Source: Oscillospiraceae bacterium (GTDB taxonomy: Bacteria > Bacillota > Clostridia > Oscillospirales > Oscillospiraceae). Taken from it: a DNA stretch of 33,181 bases. The DNA is taken from NCBI GenBank assembly GCA_902775985.1, contig CACYOR010000008.1, positions 1 through 33,181 of the forward strand, given 5' to 3'. Below, piece after piece: positions 1 to 6,825 of this stretch (position 1 is its first letter; each line of letters starts with the position of its first letter). The notes under the pieces were generated by a model, which was not told the DNA's origin, made no database searches, and saw nothing but the letters and a program-made list of their open reading frames with translations. Position numbers and translations under genes: made by a program.

Positions 1-1
1 G

Positions 2-226
2 GGCAGCCTGGCCCGCTTCCTGGTCCACTATCTGGTGGGCGTGTGGGTCTGGGGCGAGTACATGCCGGAGAGCTTTTTCGGCATGACCATGACCACCCCT
101 TGGTTCTACTCTTTCCTGTATAACGGCAGCTACATGCTGGTCGATATGGTCATCTGCCTGGTGGTCGGCGCTCTGGTTTTCAAGCCCCTGGGCAAGTACA
201 TCCGCGGCGAGGATCTGAAAAAGTAA
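2..226 (+). CDS. thiT: ThiT-like energy-coupled thiamine transporter, C-terminal part
   Basis: The reading frame is open from the window edge (frame starting at base 2) to the TAA at 224-226, so the N-terminus lies outside. The visible 74 residues contain the pattern G-S-L-A-R-F at the start, an aromatic stretch, then SFLYNGSYM followed by a hydrophobic helix and a basic end. This matches what is known of the last two membrane helices of ThiT, the substrate-binding S component that passes thiamine to an ECF energising module. The ECF ATPases are not in view. A TPP riboswitch, common for this family, would lie upstream and cannot be assessed. Another small ECF S component is the main alternative. 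Confidence 0.75.
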   Translation, partial: GSLARFLVHYLVGVWVWGEYMPESFFGMTMTTPWFYSFLYNGSYMLVDMVICLVVGALVFKPLGKYIRGEDLKK

Positions 227-238
227 AAATTTACAAGT

Positions 239-742
239 ATGGATCATCCACGGCGAAAGCGAACGCGCCTTGAGAATTACGATTACAGTTCGCCGGGAGC
301 CTATTTCCTGACGATTTGTACGCAGGACAGGAAATGCATTCTTTCGGAGATATCCGTAGGGGCCGGCGTCCTCGACGGCCCGCAGCTGCGGCTTTCAACA
401 TACGGAAGAAACGTGGAAGAAACGCTCCGGGAGATCAACAGGCAATATGCGTGGCTCTCTGTTGAGAACTATGTAATCATGCCCAACCACATTCATCTTC
501 TGGTAGAAATCACGGAAAACGGGCCGTCGGGGACGCCGGCCCCTACAAACGCCGCGATTCCAAGGTTTGTCTCCATATTGAAGCGCCTGTCAAACCAAAA
601 CTGTGGCCGGAAACTCTGGCAGCGTTCCTATCACGATCATGTGATCCGCGGAGAAAACGATTATCTGAAGATATGGAATTACATTGAAACGAACCCATTA
701 AAATGGGAACGGGATTGTTTTTATCCGCAAAAGCAGGAATGA
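239..742 (+). CDS. REP-associated tyrosine transposase (RAYT, Y1/HUH family)
   Basis: A 167-residue protein with the layout of single-domain RAYTs. It has an N-terminal NYDYSSPGAYFLTICT strand, the metal-binding HUH motif (N-H-I-H-L-L, His84 and His86), then LWQRSYHDHVIR and a tyrosine helix with D-Y-L-K-I-W-N-Y-I-E-T-N-P (Tyr142 and Tyr148; one should be the nucleophile). RAYTs are known to cut single-stranded REP palindromes. The unusual point is that the gene contains two inverted copies of a REP-like 27-mer (356-382 and 520-546), translated as VGAGVLDGP (residues 40-48) and NGPSGTPAP (94-102) on either side of the HUH motif. It starts 12 bases after thiT stops, with no strong ribosome binding site. 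It appears intact. Confidence 0.88.
   Translation: MDHPRRKRTRLENYDYSSPGAYFLTICTQDRKCILSEISVGAGVLDGPQLRLSTYGRNVEETLREINRQYAWLSVENYVIMPNHIHLLVEITENGPSGTPAPTNAAIPRFVSILKRLSNQNCGRKLWQRSYHDHVIRGENDYLKIWNYIETNPLKWERDCFYPQKQE
356..382 (+). repeat. REP-like palindrome copy 1, inside the RAYT gene
   Basis: A 27-base unit beginning GTAGGGGCCGGCGTC and ending GACGGCCCG. It differs at one base from the reverse complement of 520-546 and at one base from 17286-17312. It encodes residues 40-48 of the transposase in frame. Confidence 0.85.
520..546 (-). repeat. REP-like palindrome copy 2, inverted, inside the RAYT gene
   Basis: The reverse complement of these 27 bases is identical to 17286-17312 and differs at one position from 356-382. 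In the transposase mRNA the two copies could pair over 26 of 27 positions, enclosing the segment that encodes the HUH motif. Confidence 0.85.
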
Positions 743-765
743 CGGCCTGTAAAAGTAAAAAAAGA

Positions 766-795
766 TTGACAAAATCCCGTTTCATCGGCTATAAT
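766..795 (+). promoter_or_regulatory. Sigma-A promoter for the rpmH-rnpA block
   Basis: TTGACA (766-771) and TATAAT (790-795) are separated by 18 bases, both consensus hexamers. The predicted start near 801-803 lies inside the 5' arm of the hairpin at 798-825, so the transcript would begin with, or be stopped by, that hairpin. Confidence 0.85.
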
Positions 796-797
796 AA

Positions 798-830
798 CTC
801 CTCGGCAGCCCATGCTGCCGGGGAGTTTTT
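798..830 (+). terminator. Rho-independent terminator or 5' stem-loop before rpmH
   Basis: A 12-bp stem (798-809 with 814-825, one G-T pair), a CCAT loop and a run of five T (826-830). It can end transcripts from thiT/RAYT. It also overlaps the start of transcripts from the promoter at 766-795. Confidence 0.8.
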
Positions 831-833
831 CCT

Positions 834-865
834 TTATCAACTACTTCCCTTATCAACTACTTCCC
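834..865 (+). repeat. Tandem 16-bp direct repeat in the rpmH leader
   Basis: TTATCAACTACTTCCC occurs twice back to back (834-849 and 850-865) without mismatch. The first nine bases, TTATCAACT, resemble a DnaA box (TTATCCACA). A short imperfect dyad (TCAAC...GTTGA) follows before the rpmH ribosome binding site. Confidence 0.8.
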
Positions 866-915
866 GTCAACCCGGCGGGATGTTGAGTATTTTGACCTGA
901 AAGGAGTGCAACGAA

Positions 916-1050
916 ATGCTTCGTACCTATCAGCCCAAGAAGCGCCAGCGCAAGAAAGAGCACGGCTTCCGCAAGAGAATGGCGACTGCCAACGGCCGCA
1001 AGGTTCTGGCCCGCCGCAGAGCGAAGGGCAGAGCGAAACTCAGCTACTGA
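916..1050 (+). CDS. rpmH: Ribosomal protein bL34
   Basis: A 44-residue, very basic protein beginning [20 protein letters not shown] and continuing [19 protein letters not shown], the near-invariant bL34 sequence. It is a component of the large ribosomal subunit. The ATG at 916 follows AAAGGAG (900-906) at good spacing, and the length is typical. It leads the block rpmH-rnpA-yidD-yidC-khpB, normally near the replication origin in Firmicutes. Its promoter at 766-795 is strong, and a short hairpin at 1087-1106 separates it from rnpA, consistent with more L34 than RNase P protein being made. Confidence 0.98.
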   Translation: MLRTYQPKKRQRKKEHGFRKRMATANGRKVLARRRAKGRAKLSY

Positions 1051-1086
1051 GCCACCCCGTGAGCAGGTTGAAAACACGACAGTTTT

Positions 1087-1109
1087 AGGGCGGAGCGATC
1101 CGCCCTTTC
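1087..1109 (+). terminator. Attenuator-like hairpin between rpmH and rnpA
   Basis: An 8-bp GC-rich stem (1087-1094 with 1099-1106) is closed by a GCGA tetraloop and followed by only a few T. It is probably a partial terminator or a processing/stability hairpin rather than a full stop, because rnpA follows directly. Confidence 0.6.
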
Positions 1110-1131
1110 GGTGTATGGAGCAAAAACAGCC

Positions 1132-1467
1132 ATGAAAGTGCGTGGGACTTTAAAAAAGAACAGCGACTTTCGAAGGCTGTACGCGAAAGGCAAGAGCGCC
1201 GTCACACCCTATCTGGTGGTCTATGCCCGGCCTAACCGCCTGGGGGAGAACCGCTTGGGCTACACCGTGTCCGTCAAGCTCGGGCACGCCGTGGTCCGCA
1301 ACCGGGTGCGCCGCCGCCTGCGGGAGATCTACCGGCTCAACGCCCCCCAGCTCAGACAGGGCCATGACATTGTCATCGTCGCCCGGTCGCGGGCGGTGGG
1401 GAGCGAGTACCGGAAGCTCAACGCCGCCTTTCTGCGCGCGTGTGAAAGTCTGGGATTGAGGCAATGA
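1132..1467 (+). CDS. rnpA: Ribonuclease P protein component
   Basis: A 111-residue basic protein starting [20 protein letters not shown], with the central RNase P signature [14 protein letters not shown] and the C-terminal GHDIVIVAR strand. It binds the catalytic RNA and helps position pre-tRNA for 5' leader removal. I chose the ATG at 1132 because the sequence before it does not look like RnpA and a GGAG lies at 1117-1120; an in-frame GTG at 1111 would add seven residues. Its stop overlaps the yidD start (ATGA, 1464-1467), indicating translational coupling. The RNase P RNA gene itself was not seen. Confidence 0.95.
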   Translation: MKVRGTLKKNSDFRRLYAKGKSAVTPYLVVYARPNRLGENRLGYTVSVKLGHAVVRNRVRRRLREIYRLNAPQLRQGHDIVIVARSRAVGSEYRKLNAAFLRACESLGLRQ

Positions 1468-1682
1468 AACAGCTTTTCTTGTTTTTGATCCGCTTTTATC
1501 GGCGGCATATCTCTCCGCACCGGGCCCCCTGCTGCCGTTTTCAACCCACCTGCTCGGAGTATGCGCTGCAGGCCATCAGCAAGTATGGCGCCTGGAAGGG
1601 CGGCTGGCTGGCCCTGCGACGCATCTGCTGCTGCCATCCCTTTTATCACGGGAAGCGCGGCATCTATGACCCCGTGCCCTGA
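1464..1682 (+). CDS. yidD: Membrane protein insertion efficiency factor YidD
   Basis: A 72-residue protein with the YidD hallmarks: an N-terminal amphipathic [15 protein letters not shown] segment, then [35 protein letters not shown] and a C-terminal G-I-Y-D-P-V-P. It is a small membrane-associated protein that assists insertion of inner-membrane proteins, and is nearly always encoded between rnpA and yidC, as here. Its start overlaps the rnpA stop by four bases. Confidence 0.96.
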   Translation: MKQLFLFLIRFYRRHISPHRAPCCRFQPTCSEYALQAISKYGAWKGGWLALRRICCCHPFYHGKRGIYDPVP

Positions 1683-1722
1683 ACGAGCACGCCCCATTTC
1701 CACTTAAGAAGGAGTATGCCGA

Positions 1723-3120
1723 ATGTCATTCGGGGAAATCATTACCTGGCCTTTTGCCAAGTTGATGGTCTGGCTGTACAACCTGACCGGCAGCTATGGC
1801 TGGGCGGTGATCCTGTTCGCCCTGGTGGTGAACCTGATCCTGGCCCCCTTCATGGCCAAAAGCAAAAAAAGCATGATGCGCCAGACGAGTCTGCAGCCGC
1901 AGATTCAGGAGCTGCAGCGCCGTCATGAGGGCAACCCCCAGAAACTCAACGAGGAGATGCAGAAGCTATACCGGGAAGAGGGCGTCAACCCCATGTCCGG
2001 CTGCCTCTGGTCCCTCATTCCCTTCCCCATCCTGATCGCCCTGTACAGCGTGATCCGTCAGCCCCTGACCCGCATGATGTTTGTGAGTCAGGAGTTTGTC
2101 ACCACGCTGCAGGAGTTCTTTGTGGAGAAGGGCCTGTACACGGCCGCTTCCGGCCGCGCCAGCGCCTACGCCGAGATCGAGCTGACCAAGATCCTGCATA
2201 ACAACTGGGATCTGGTGCAGACCGAGCTCGCCGACAAGCTGGACCCCAACCTGCTGAACATCGACTTTTCGTTCATCGGTCTGAACCTGGGCGATCAGCC
2301 CCAGTGGAATTTCTTCATGAACGGGAACTGGACCTGGGCCGCCATCGGCCTGTTCCTGATCCCCTTCGTGTCGGCCTTCCTGTCTTGGGCGTCCATGAAG
2401 ATCAGCACCGCCATCAATCCGCCCGCTGCCGGCCCCGGCACCGATCAGGCCCAGGCGACGATGAAGAGCATGAATCTGGTCATGCCCCTCACCTCGATCT
2501 GGATCTGCTTTGTCATGCCCGCCGCCATGGGCATCTACTGGATTGCCAACTCCGTCTTCGGCATTGCCCGTGACTATCTGCTGACCAAGCACTACCGCAA
2601 GCAGCTGGAGATCGAAGAGGCCGAGCGCGCCGCCCGCCGCAGTGAGCGGGAGAAGGAGTTGGAGGCCAAGCGCCTGGAGACCGAACGTCTCAAGGCCGAG
2701 GGCAAGACCGAGAAAAACGCCAACACCAGCAAGAAGAAGATCCAGGCCAACGAAAAGCAGAAGCTGGAAGAGCGCAAGGCCGCGCTGGACCGCGCTGACC
2801 GCGCCGCCCGCCGCGAGCGCCTGGGCATCAAGGAAGCGGAGAAGCCCGCCTCCCAGGTCGGCAACCGCCGCTATGCCCGTGGCCGTGCCTATGTGCCCGA
2901 TCGCTTCACCAACCCGGAGACGGCCGCCGAGGCCACCGAGGCCGCCGCGCTGGAATCCGAGGGCGCCGCTTCCATCGACGAGAGCGTCGTGGAGGAGAGC
3001 ACCGCTGCCGTGGAGCAGGCCGAAACCGTCGTGGAGACGGTGGAAGCTGCCGCCGAGACTGCGGTTGAGAGCGCCGAGGTGCTGAGCGAGACCGCCGAGG
3101 ATCCTTCCGTCACCGAATAA
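1723..3120 (+). CDS. yidC: Membrane protein insertase YidC/Oxa1/SpoIIIJ
   Basis: A 465-residue protein with a start supported by AAGGAG (1709-1714). The N-terminal part of about 290 residues is the Gram-positive insertase core: membrane helix GWAVILFALVVNLILAPF, a charged cytoplasmic helical hairpin (QPQIQELQRRHEGNPQKLNEEM), the G-V-N-P-M-S-G-C-L motif before the second helix, and three further hydrophobic helices ending near GIYWIANSVFGIARDYL. The rest is unusual in length. It has a Lys/Arg/Glu-rich coiled-coil-like stretch (about 290-385), then a short basic region and an Ala/Glu-rich acidic tail (about 395-465). Basic C-terminal tails in YidC are known to bind ribosomes; the acidic extension has no function I can assign. 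It lies 13 bases upstream of khpB. Confidence 0.96.
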   Translation: MSFGEIITWPFAKLMVWLYNLTGSYGWAVILFALVVNLILAPFMAKSKKSMMRQTSLQPQIQELQRRHEGNPQKLNEEMQKLYREEGVNPMSGCLWSLIPFPILIALYSVIRQPLTRMMFVSQEFVTTLQEFFVEKGLYTAASGRASAYAEIELTKILHNNWDLVQTELADKLDPNLLNIDFSFIGLNLGDQPQWNFFMNGNWTWAAIGLFLIPFVSAFLSWASMKISTAINPPAAGPGTDQAQATMKSMNLVMPLTSIWICFVMPAAMGIYWIANSVFGIARDYLLTKHYRKQLEIEEAERAARRSEREKELEAKRLETERLKAEGKTEKNANTSKKKIQANEKQKLEERKAALDRADRAARRERLGIKEAEKPASQVGNRRYARGRAYVPDRFTNPETAAEATEAAALESEGAASIDESVVEESTAAVEQAETVVETVEAAAETAVESAEVLSETAEDPSVTE

Positions 3121-3133
3121 GGAGTATTCGACT

Positions 3134-3964
3134 ATGATCAAATCTTTGGAAAAATCCGGCCGCAGCGTGGAAGAAGCGCTGAAGGCCGCCCTGGCTGAAC
3201 TGGGCCTGGACGAGGACGACGTGAGCTACAGCTACGAGGTCGTCACCCGCCCGAAGTCCGGCTTCCTGGGGATCGGCGCCGTCCCGGCCGTGGTTCGCGT
3301 GAACTACGAGACCAAGGACGAGCCGGCTGTCGAGGCCCCGAAGCAGGAGGCCAAAGCGGCCGCCGCCCCCAAGACCGCCAAAAAGCCGGCACCCGTAAAG
3401 GAGGAGAAGAAGGCGGAGCCCGCACCTGCCCCTGTGAAGGCCGAGCAGCCCGCCCCCGTTGTGGACGAGAACGCCGACTACGCCGCGATCCGCAGCTTTC
3501 TGACCGGTCTGCTGGAGCGCATGAATGTCAAGGCGGACATTGAGATCGGCCCCCGCGACAACGGCGGCATCAACGTCAATCTCTCCGGCAGCGGCATGGG
3601 CGCTATCATCGGCCGCCGGGGCGAAACTCTGGACGCCATCCAGCACCTGACCAACTATGTGGTCAACCGCGGCAGCGACAAGCACATGCACATCAGTGTG
3701 GATGCCGAGAACTACCGCAGCAAGCGGGAGGAGTCCCTGACCCACCTGGCCGAGAAGATGGCGGAGAAAGCCATCAAGTACAAGCGCAGCATGGCCCTGG
3801 AGCCGATGAACTCCTATGAGCGCCATGTGATCCACACGGCTCTGCAGAACTATGAGGGCGTCACCACCAGCTCCACCGGTGTGGAGCCGAACCGCCGCGT
3901 GGTGGTCTCCTACGTCAAGCCCGAGACCCCGAGCAATAAGCCCCAGTCCCGCGAGTGGGCATAA
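3134..3964 (+). CDS. khpB: RNA-binding protein KhpB/Jag (Jag-N, KH and R3H domains)
   Basis: A 276-residue protein with Jag-N at residues 1-55 (SVEEALKAALAELG, KSGFLGIGAVPAVV), a long Lys/Pro/Ala-rich linker (about 60-112), a KH domain (115-195) with the GxxG loop as I-I-G-R-R-G (158-163), and an R3H domain with Arg230 and His234 in RHVIH. In Firmicutes KhpB/EloR acts with KhpA as an RNA chaperone affecting cell elongation and division, and its gene normally follows yidC/spoIIIJ, as here. The usual downstream gene mnmE is missing; a hairpin-rich region and acpP follow instead. Confidence 0.95.
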   Translation: MIKSLEKSGRSVEEALKAALAELGLDEDDVSYSYEVVTRPKSGFLGIGAVPAVVRVNYETKDEPAVEAPKQEAKAAAAPKTAKKPAPVKEEKKAEPAPAPVKAEQPAPVVDENADYAAIRSFLTGLLERMNVKADIEIGPRDNGGINVNLSGSGMGAIIGRRGETLDAIQHLTNYVVNRGSDKHMHISVDAENYRSKREESLTHLAEKMAEKAIKYKRSMALEPMNSYERHVIHTALQNYEGVTTSSTGVEPNRRVVVSYVKPETPSNKPQSREWA

Positions 3965-3970
3965 AGACGC

Positions 3971-3996
3971 AAAGGAAAGGCGGAAGCCTTTCCTTT
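3971..3996 (+). terminator. Perfect 11-bp hairpin after khpB
   Basis: AAAGGAAAGGC (3971-3981), GGAA loop, and the exact complement (3986-3996), beginning seven bases after the khpB stop codon. There are only three terminal T, within the stem, so it may act as a weak terminator or a 3'-end stabiliser. It is nearly symmetric and could work on either strand. Confidence 0.6.
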
Positions 3997-4208
3997 GAAA
4001 AAGCTGGCACTTCGCTCAGCGCACGGCCTGAGGGCCGCACGTTCGCTGCGTGAGAGGAGTTTTTTCCGACGTACACGCCGCCGGAAAAAACATCGAATTG
4101 GTTTTTCGTCTGCGGACGAACAATCAGAGGGGACGGCCCCACTGAACTCCCCGGCAGAGAACAAGAGAATAAAATCCATAACTAAACAACTGCAAAAGGA
4201 GATTTGTT
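3997..4208. other. Palindrome-rich spacer between khpB and acpP
   Basis: No convincing gene. The region has an imperfect dyad CGGCC-TGA-GGGCCG near 4025-4040, a TTTTTTCCG...CGGAAAAAA dyad near 4062-4090 and TTCGTC-TGCG-GACGAA (4105-4120). The open frames crossing it have low-complexity Arg/Ser composition and no family match I recognise. The density of short palindromes suggests a dispersed intergenic repeat. The acpP ribosome binding site AAAAGGAG ends at about 4201. Confidence 0.45.
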
Positions 4209-4436
4209 ATGATTTTCGAAAAAGTCAGAGACGCGCTTGCCAGCCAGTTTGAGCTGGATCCCGAAACCGTCACCCTGGAGACCAACCTCATCGACGATCT
4301 GGGCGCCGATTCCCTGGATGTGGTCGAGCTGATCATGGAGCTTGAGGATGAGTTCGGCGTCACCATTTCCGACGAGGCCGCCGCGGAGCTGTACACCGTA
4401 CAGCGCATCGTGGACTACCTGGAAAAGCTGCAGTAA
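4209..4436 (+). CDS. acpP: Acyl carrier protein
   Basis: A 75-residue acidic protein with the phosphopantetheine attachment motif D-D-L-G-A-D-S-L-D (Ser35) and the recognition helix VVELIMELEDEFGVTISDE. It carries growing acyl chains in type II fatty acid synthesis as a thioester on the 4'-phosphopantetheine arm. The start at 4209 follows AAAAGGAG at good spacing. No fatty-acid synthesis genes flank it, so this is an isolated acpP. Because it stands alone it could be a secondary ACP, although the sequence is that of an ordinary primary one. A hairpin-rich downstream region begins within 15 bases of its stop. Confidence 0.95.
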   Translation: MIFEKVRDALASQFELDPETVTLETNLIDDLGADSLDVVELIMELEDEFGVTISDEAAAELYTVQRIVDYLEKLQ

Positions 4437-4448
4437 TCCCTTTACAAG

Positions 4449-4758
4449 CAAAAAAGATCTGCGAGCCAAAGTGCCGTGTGCGATAGGGACAAATTGTGAA
4501 CTATCGGATGAGCATGGTACGGAAAAATCAAGAACAGCAATAGCGACCAAAATAATCCGTTTACGGATCGCAAGAAACAATAAGACATAAAAGCAGCCCC
4601 TAAGTGGCGGCCCGAAAAAGCCTGCGGTTGGCAAACCTTTCGGGCCCCTTTAGGGGCTGCTCGTAACAGGCCCTTCCAGGGCCTGATCAAGCCTCTGGCT
4701 AAGCCGGAGGTCTTGACTGCACTTCTTCCGGGGCTGCCTTTTGAGACAGCCCCTTTTT
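4449..4758 (+). ncRNA. Candidate structured RNA or long structured 3' region after acpP
   Basis: About 490 bases after acpP carry no gene. This part contains a run of strong, non-overlapping helices: GTGCCGTG with CATGGTAC (about 4471-4520) enclosing CGATAG/CTATCG; a large hairpin with a 12-bp outer stem (4592-4603 with 4650-4661) and a 9-bp inner stem (4609-4617 with 4638-4646); CAGGCCC/GGGCCTG (4667-4685); CCTCTGGC/GCCGGAGG (4692-4710); and a terminator (4730-4758). This spacing of helices ending in a terminator is typical of a structured RNA. It does not match tmRNA, RNase P RNA, SRP RNA or 6S RNA as I know them. The first 50 bases also resemble a segment 3' of the M56 gene (13633-13685). 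No promoter is evident, so it may be transcribed from acpP. Confidence 0.45.
4730..4758 (+). terminator. Rho-independent terminator closing the acpP unit
   Basis: GGGGCTG (4730-4736) pairs with CAGCCCC (4747-4753) and is followed directly by TTTTT (4754-4758). Confidence 0.8.
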
Positions 4759-4771
4759 CATGTGGTCACTT

Positions 4772-4919
4772 AAATCCCCATGCGTCGTGAATCGCACCAC
4801 GACACAGGAAAGCTCGTGGCGCATGGGGATTTTTACGCATGCCATTCGGTTGCCGCGCCAGCGGCGAGAATGGCGGGTTTGAATCAAATCATTACTACGG
4901 AAGCGAATCATCGCTTCCG
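4772..4919. repeat. Cluster of three palindromes between convergent units
   Basis: Three dyads in a row: AAATCCCCATGCG (4772-4784) with its complement at 4820-4832, followed by TTTTT; GCCATTC...GAATGGC (4841-4874) with an inner GCCGC/GCGGC; and the perfect 9-bp stem CGGAAGCGA/TCGCTTCCG (4898-4919) with an ATCA loop. They sit between the acpP terminator and the end of the minus-strand catabolic operon, so at least one may terminate that operon. A dispersed palindromic element is also possible. Confidence 0.6.
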
Positions 4920-4926
4920 CCTAATC

Positions 4927-5754
4927 TTATGAGCGCACAAAGGGACTCAAGTCCTCTGCCGTGAGGTCAATGGCACCGGCGACCACATAAAAGTTGTGGA
5001 AATCCTCCTGGTGCCACATAGTGTGGGAGTCCGAGCCGAAGGTGAATTGGCAACCGCACTCCTTGGCGATGCGAAACTGCCGCAGGTTATTGGATTCCAG
5101 GATCTGTCCCACGCTGTACTTGCGGAATTTGGAGAGGTTGATCTCCACGGCGATGCCGTTATCGGCGCAGGCGTCGTAGCAGCGTCGATACTCGTCGTCT
5201 GTGATAATCCCCAGCATCTCCTCGTAGCCGTAGGGGCAGGCCACGGCGCAGAAGGGGTGGGCCATGGTGACAAGGTATTTGCGCAGAGGGCTTTTCATAA
5301 TATCCATAAAAGCCATCATCATAAAGTCGATATGCTTGCGCTTGTCCTCATAGTAGGACTTGGGCATGACCATATGGGTATGGCTGTTGGGGAAGATGAG
5401 GTAGTCGAATTGCTCGGCGTTGGCCTCGGTGATGGCCAGATCGTGCCGCCAGGGGTCGTATTCTACCTCTGCGCCTAGAAGAATGCGGATCCCCGGATGC
5501 TCCACTGCTGCGATCTCCTGGCGCAGGGACAGCACATGGGGGACGTTCTGCCCGCGATAGAAGGGAACAGCGGTATTGGCACCCTCGTAGATCGACTCGG
5601 AGCCTGTGTAGCTGTCATCCCACAGATGGTCGGTAAAGCCAAGCAGCTTCAGGCCAAAACGCGAAGCTTGGTTTACATAATTCTGAACCGTGGCGTCGTC
5701 CTTGCCACAACGGGACAAGTGCGTATGCAGATGGATATCATGGTCGATAATCAT
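4927..5754 (-). CDS. PHP-domain metal-dependent phosphoesterase/hydrolase
   Basis: A 275-residue protein with the metal-binding motifs of the PHP family in order: D-I-H-L-H-T-H near the N-terminus, G-F-T-D-H-L-W (about 39-45), G-A-E-V-E-Y, N-S-H-T-H, M-A-H-P-F and the closing G-S-D-S-H. PHP enzymes hydrolyse phosphate esters with a two- or three-metal centre; histidinol phosphatase is the best-known stand-alone member. There are no histidine genes nearby. It is the last cistron of a minus-strand operon with dehydrogenases and a sugar epimerase, so a sugar phosphate or related ester is a likelier substrate. That is inference. The gap to the upstream dehydrogenase is 14 bases, and GGAG precedes the ATG. 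Confidence 0.85.
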   Translation of the reverse strand: MIIDHDIHLHTHLSRCGKDDATVQNYVNQASRFGLKLLGFTDHLWDDSYTGSESIYEGANTAVPFYRGQNVPHVLSLRQEIAAVEHPGIRILLGAEVEYDPWRHDLAITEANAEQFDYLIFPNSHTHMVMPKSYYEDKRKHIDFMMMAFMDIMKSPLRKYLVTMAHPFCAVACPYGYEEMLGIITDDEYRRCYDACADNGIAVEINLSKFRKYSVGQILESNNLRQFRIAKECGCQFTFGSDSHTMWHQEDFHNFYVVAGAIDLTAEDLSPFVRS

Positions 5755-5768
5755 AGTTTATGCTCCTA

Positions 5769-6794
5769 TCAATCGTTTACATCGATGATGACCTTGAGGC
5801 AGGAGGCCTTGTTGGCGTCGATAAAGTGATAGGCGTTCTCATAATCCTTAAAAGCGAAGTGAGCGCTGATAAGGGGCTTGAGGCTGACAAGGCCCTTGTT
5901 CACCAGCTCGATGGCGGTGTCATAATCCTCCGAGCGGTACATCATGGTGGTGTTGAGATCCAGCTCGTGGTCATTGAGAACGGCCAGATCCACATTGGCC
6001 ATCTTACCGAAGACGGCCACCAGGATGATTGTACTGCCCTTGCGGGCGTACCGGATCGCCTGTCCCATGGTGAGATCGGTGCCGGCACAGTCATAGATCA
6101 CATCGGCCTTGTCGGGGCCGAAGGTCTCCAGAAAAGCCTCTCCGAAATCCTCCGCATGGGTGTCGATCACCCGGTGGATACCACAGGCCCGGGCGACCTC
6201 CATCTTTTTGCCGCCATGGCTGGTGATCATCACCTTTCGTGCCCCCAGGCCCTTGGCCACCTGGGCCACCAGGTTGCCGATGGTTCCGGCGCCCAGAACG
6301 CAGACGTCCTTGCCTTGCACATCGCCGAACTTGCGCACCGCGTGGACGGCGACGGCCAGCGGCTCGATCATGGCACCCTCATCGTAGGACATGTCCTCCG
6401 GCAGCGGCGTCACCTTTACGGCGGGGCAGACGAAGTATTCGGATGCGGTGCCGGTGGTCTGAAAGCCCATGACCTTCAGCTCCTCGCACAGATTGTACTT
6501 GCCGTGGGTGCAGGGGTAGCACTTGCCGCAGACCACCTGCGGCTGGATGGTGACCTTCTGGCCTACGCGCAGACCTTGAACGCCGGCGCCCAGCTCTACG
6601 ATCTCGCCTGAGACCTCGTGTCCCTGGGTGACCGGGTAAGAGGTAAAGGGATGGGTTCCGTGCCAGACGTGGATGTCGGAGCCGCACACGCCGATGCGAT
6701 GGATCTTGATCTTGACGTCCTGTTCCTTTACGGCGGGAAGATCGACTTCCCGGAAGGTAATTCGCTTGGGAGCGGTCATTACCTGCTGAATCAT
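5769..6794 (-). CDS. Zinc-dependent medium-chain alcohol/polyol dehydrogenase (first)
   Basis: A 341-residue MDR enzyme. It has catalytic zinc ligands in G-V-C-G-S-D-I-H and GHEVSGEIVELG, a structural-zinc lobe C-G-K-C-Y-P-C-T-H-G-K-Y-N-L-C, and a Rossmann loop V-L-G-A-G-T-I-G-N. The family oxidises secondary alcohols of polyols, sugar acids or threonine with NAD(P). The acidic residue that would favour NAD is not obvious after the glycine loop, so cofactor preference is left open. It lies 31 bases downstream of a second, divergent MDR paralogue. Two such enzymes in one operon suggest two successive or alternative oxidations of one sugar-derived substrate. Threonine, sorbitol and L-idonate dehydrogenase are all possible. 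Confidence 0.9.
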   Translation of the reverse strand: MIQQVMTAPKRITFREVDLPAVKEQDVKIKIHRIGVCGSDIHVWHGTHPFTSYPVTQGHEVSGEIVELGAGVQGLRVGQKVTIQPQVVCGKCYPCTHGKYNLCEELKVMGFQTTGTASEYFVCPAVKVTPLPEDMSYDEGAMIEPLAVAVHAVRKFGDVQGKDVCVLGAGTIGNLVAQVAKGLGARKVMITSHGGKKMEVARACGIHRVIDTHAEDFGEAFLETFGPDKADVIYDCAGTDLTMGQAIRYARKGSTIILVAVFGKMANVDLAVLNDHELDLNTTMMYRSEDYDTAIELVNKGLVSLKPLISAHFAFKDYENAYHFIDANKASCLKVIIDVND

Positions 6795-6825
6795 AATAAC
6801 ATATCTCCTGTGTTTGGCGAAGTTT

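Noticed and set aside
906..1088. 60-residue frame overlapping rpmH
   Set aside because: Shadow of the certain L34 gene in another frame; no family features.
1966..3141. 391-residue minus-strand frame opposite yidC
   Set aside because: Gly/His/Leu-rich composition from GC-rich codon bias opposite a well-supported gene; no motifs or ribosome binding site.
4449..4758. tmRNA, RNase P RNA, SRP RNA or 6S RNA
   Set aside because: None of the conserved cores I know for these RNAs can be found in the segment.
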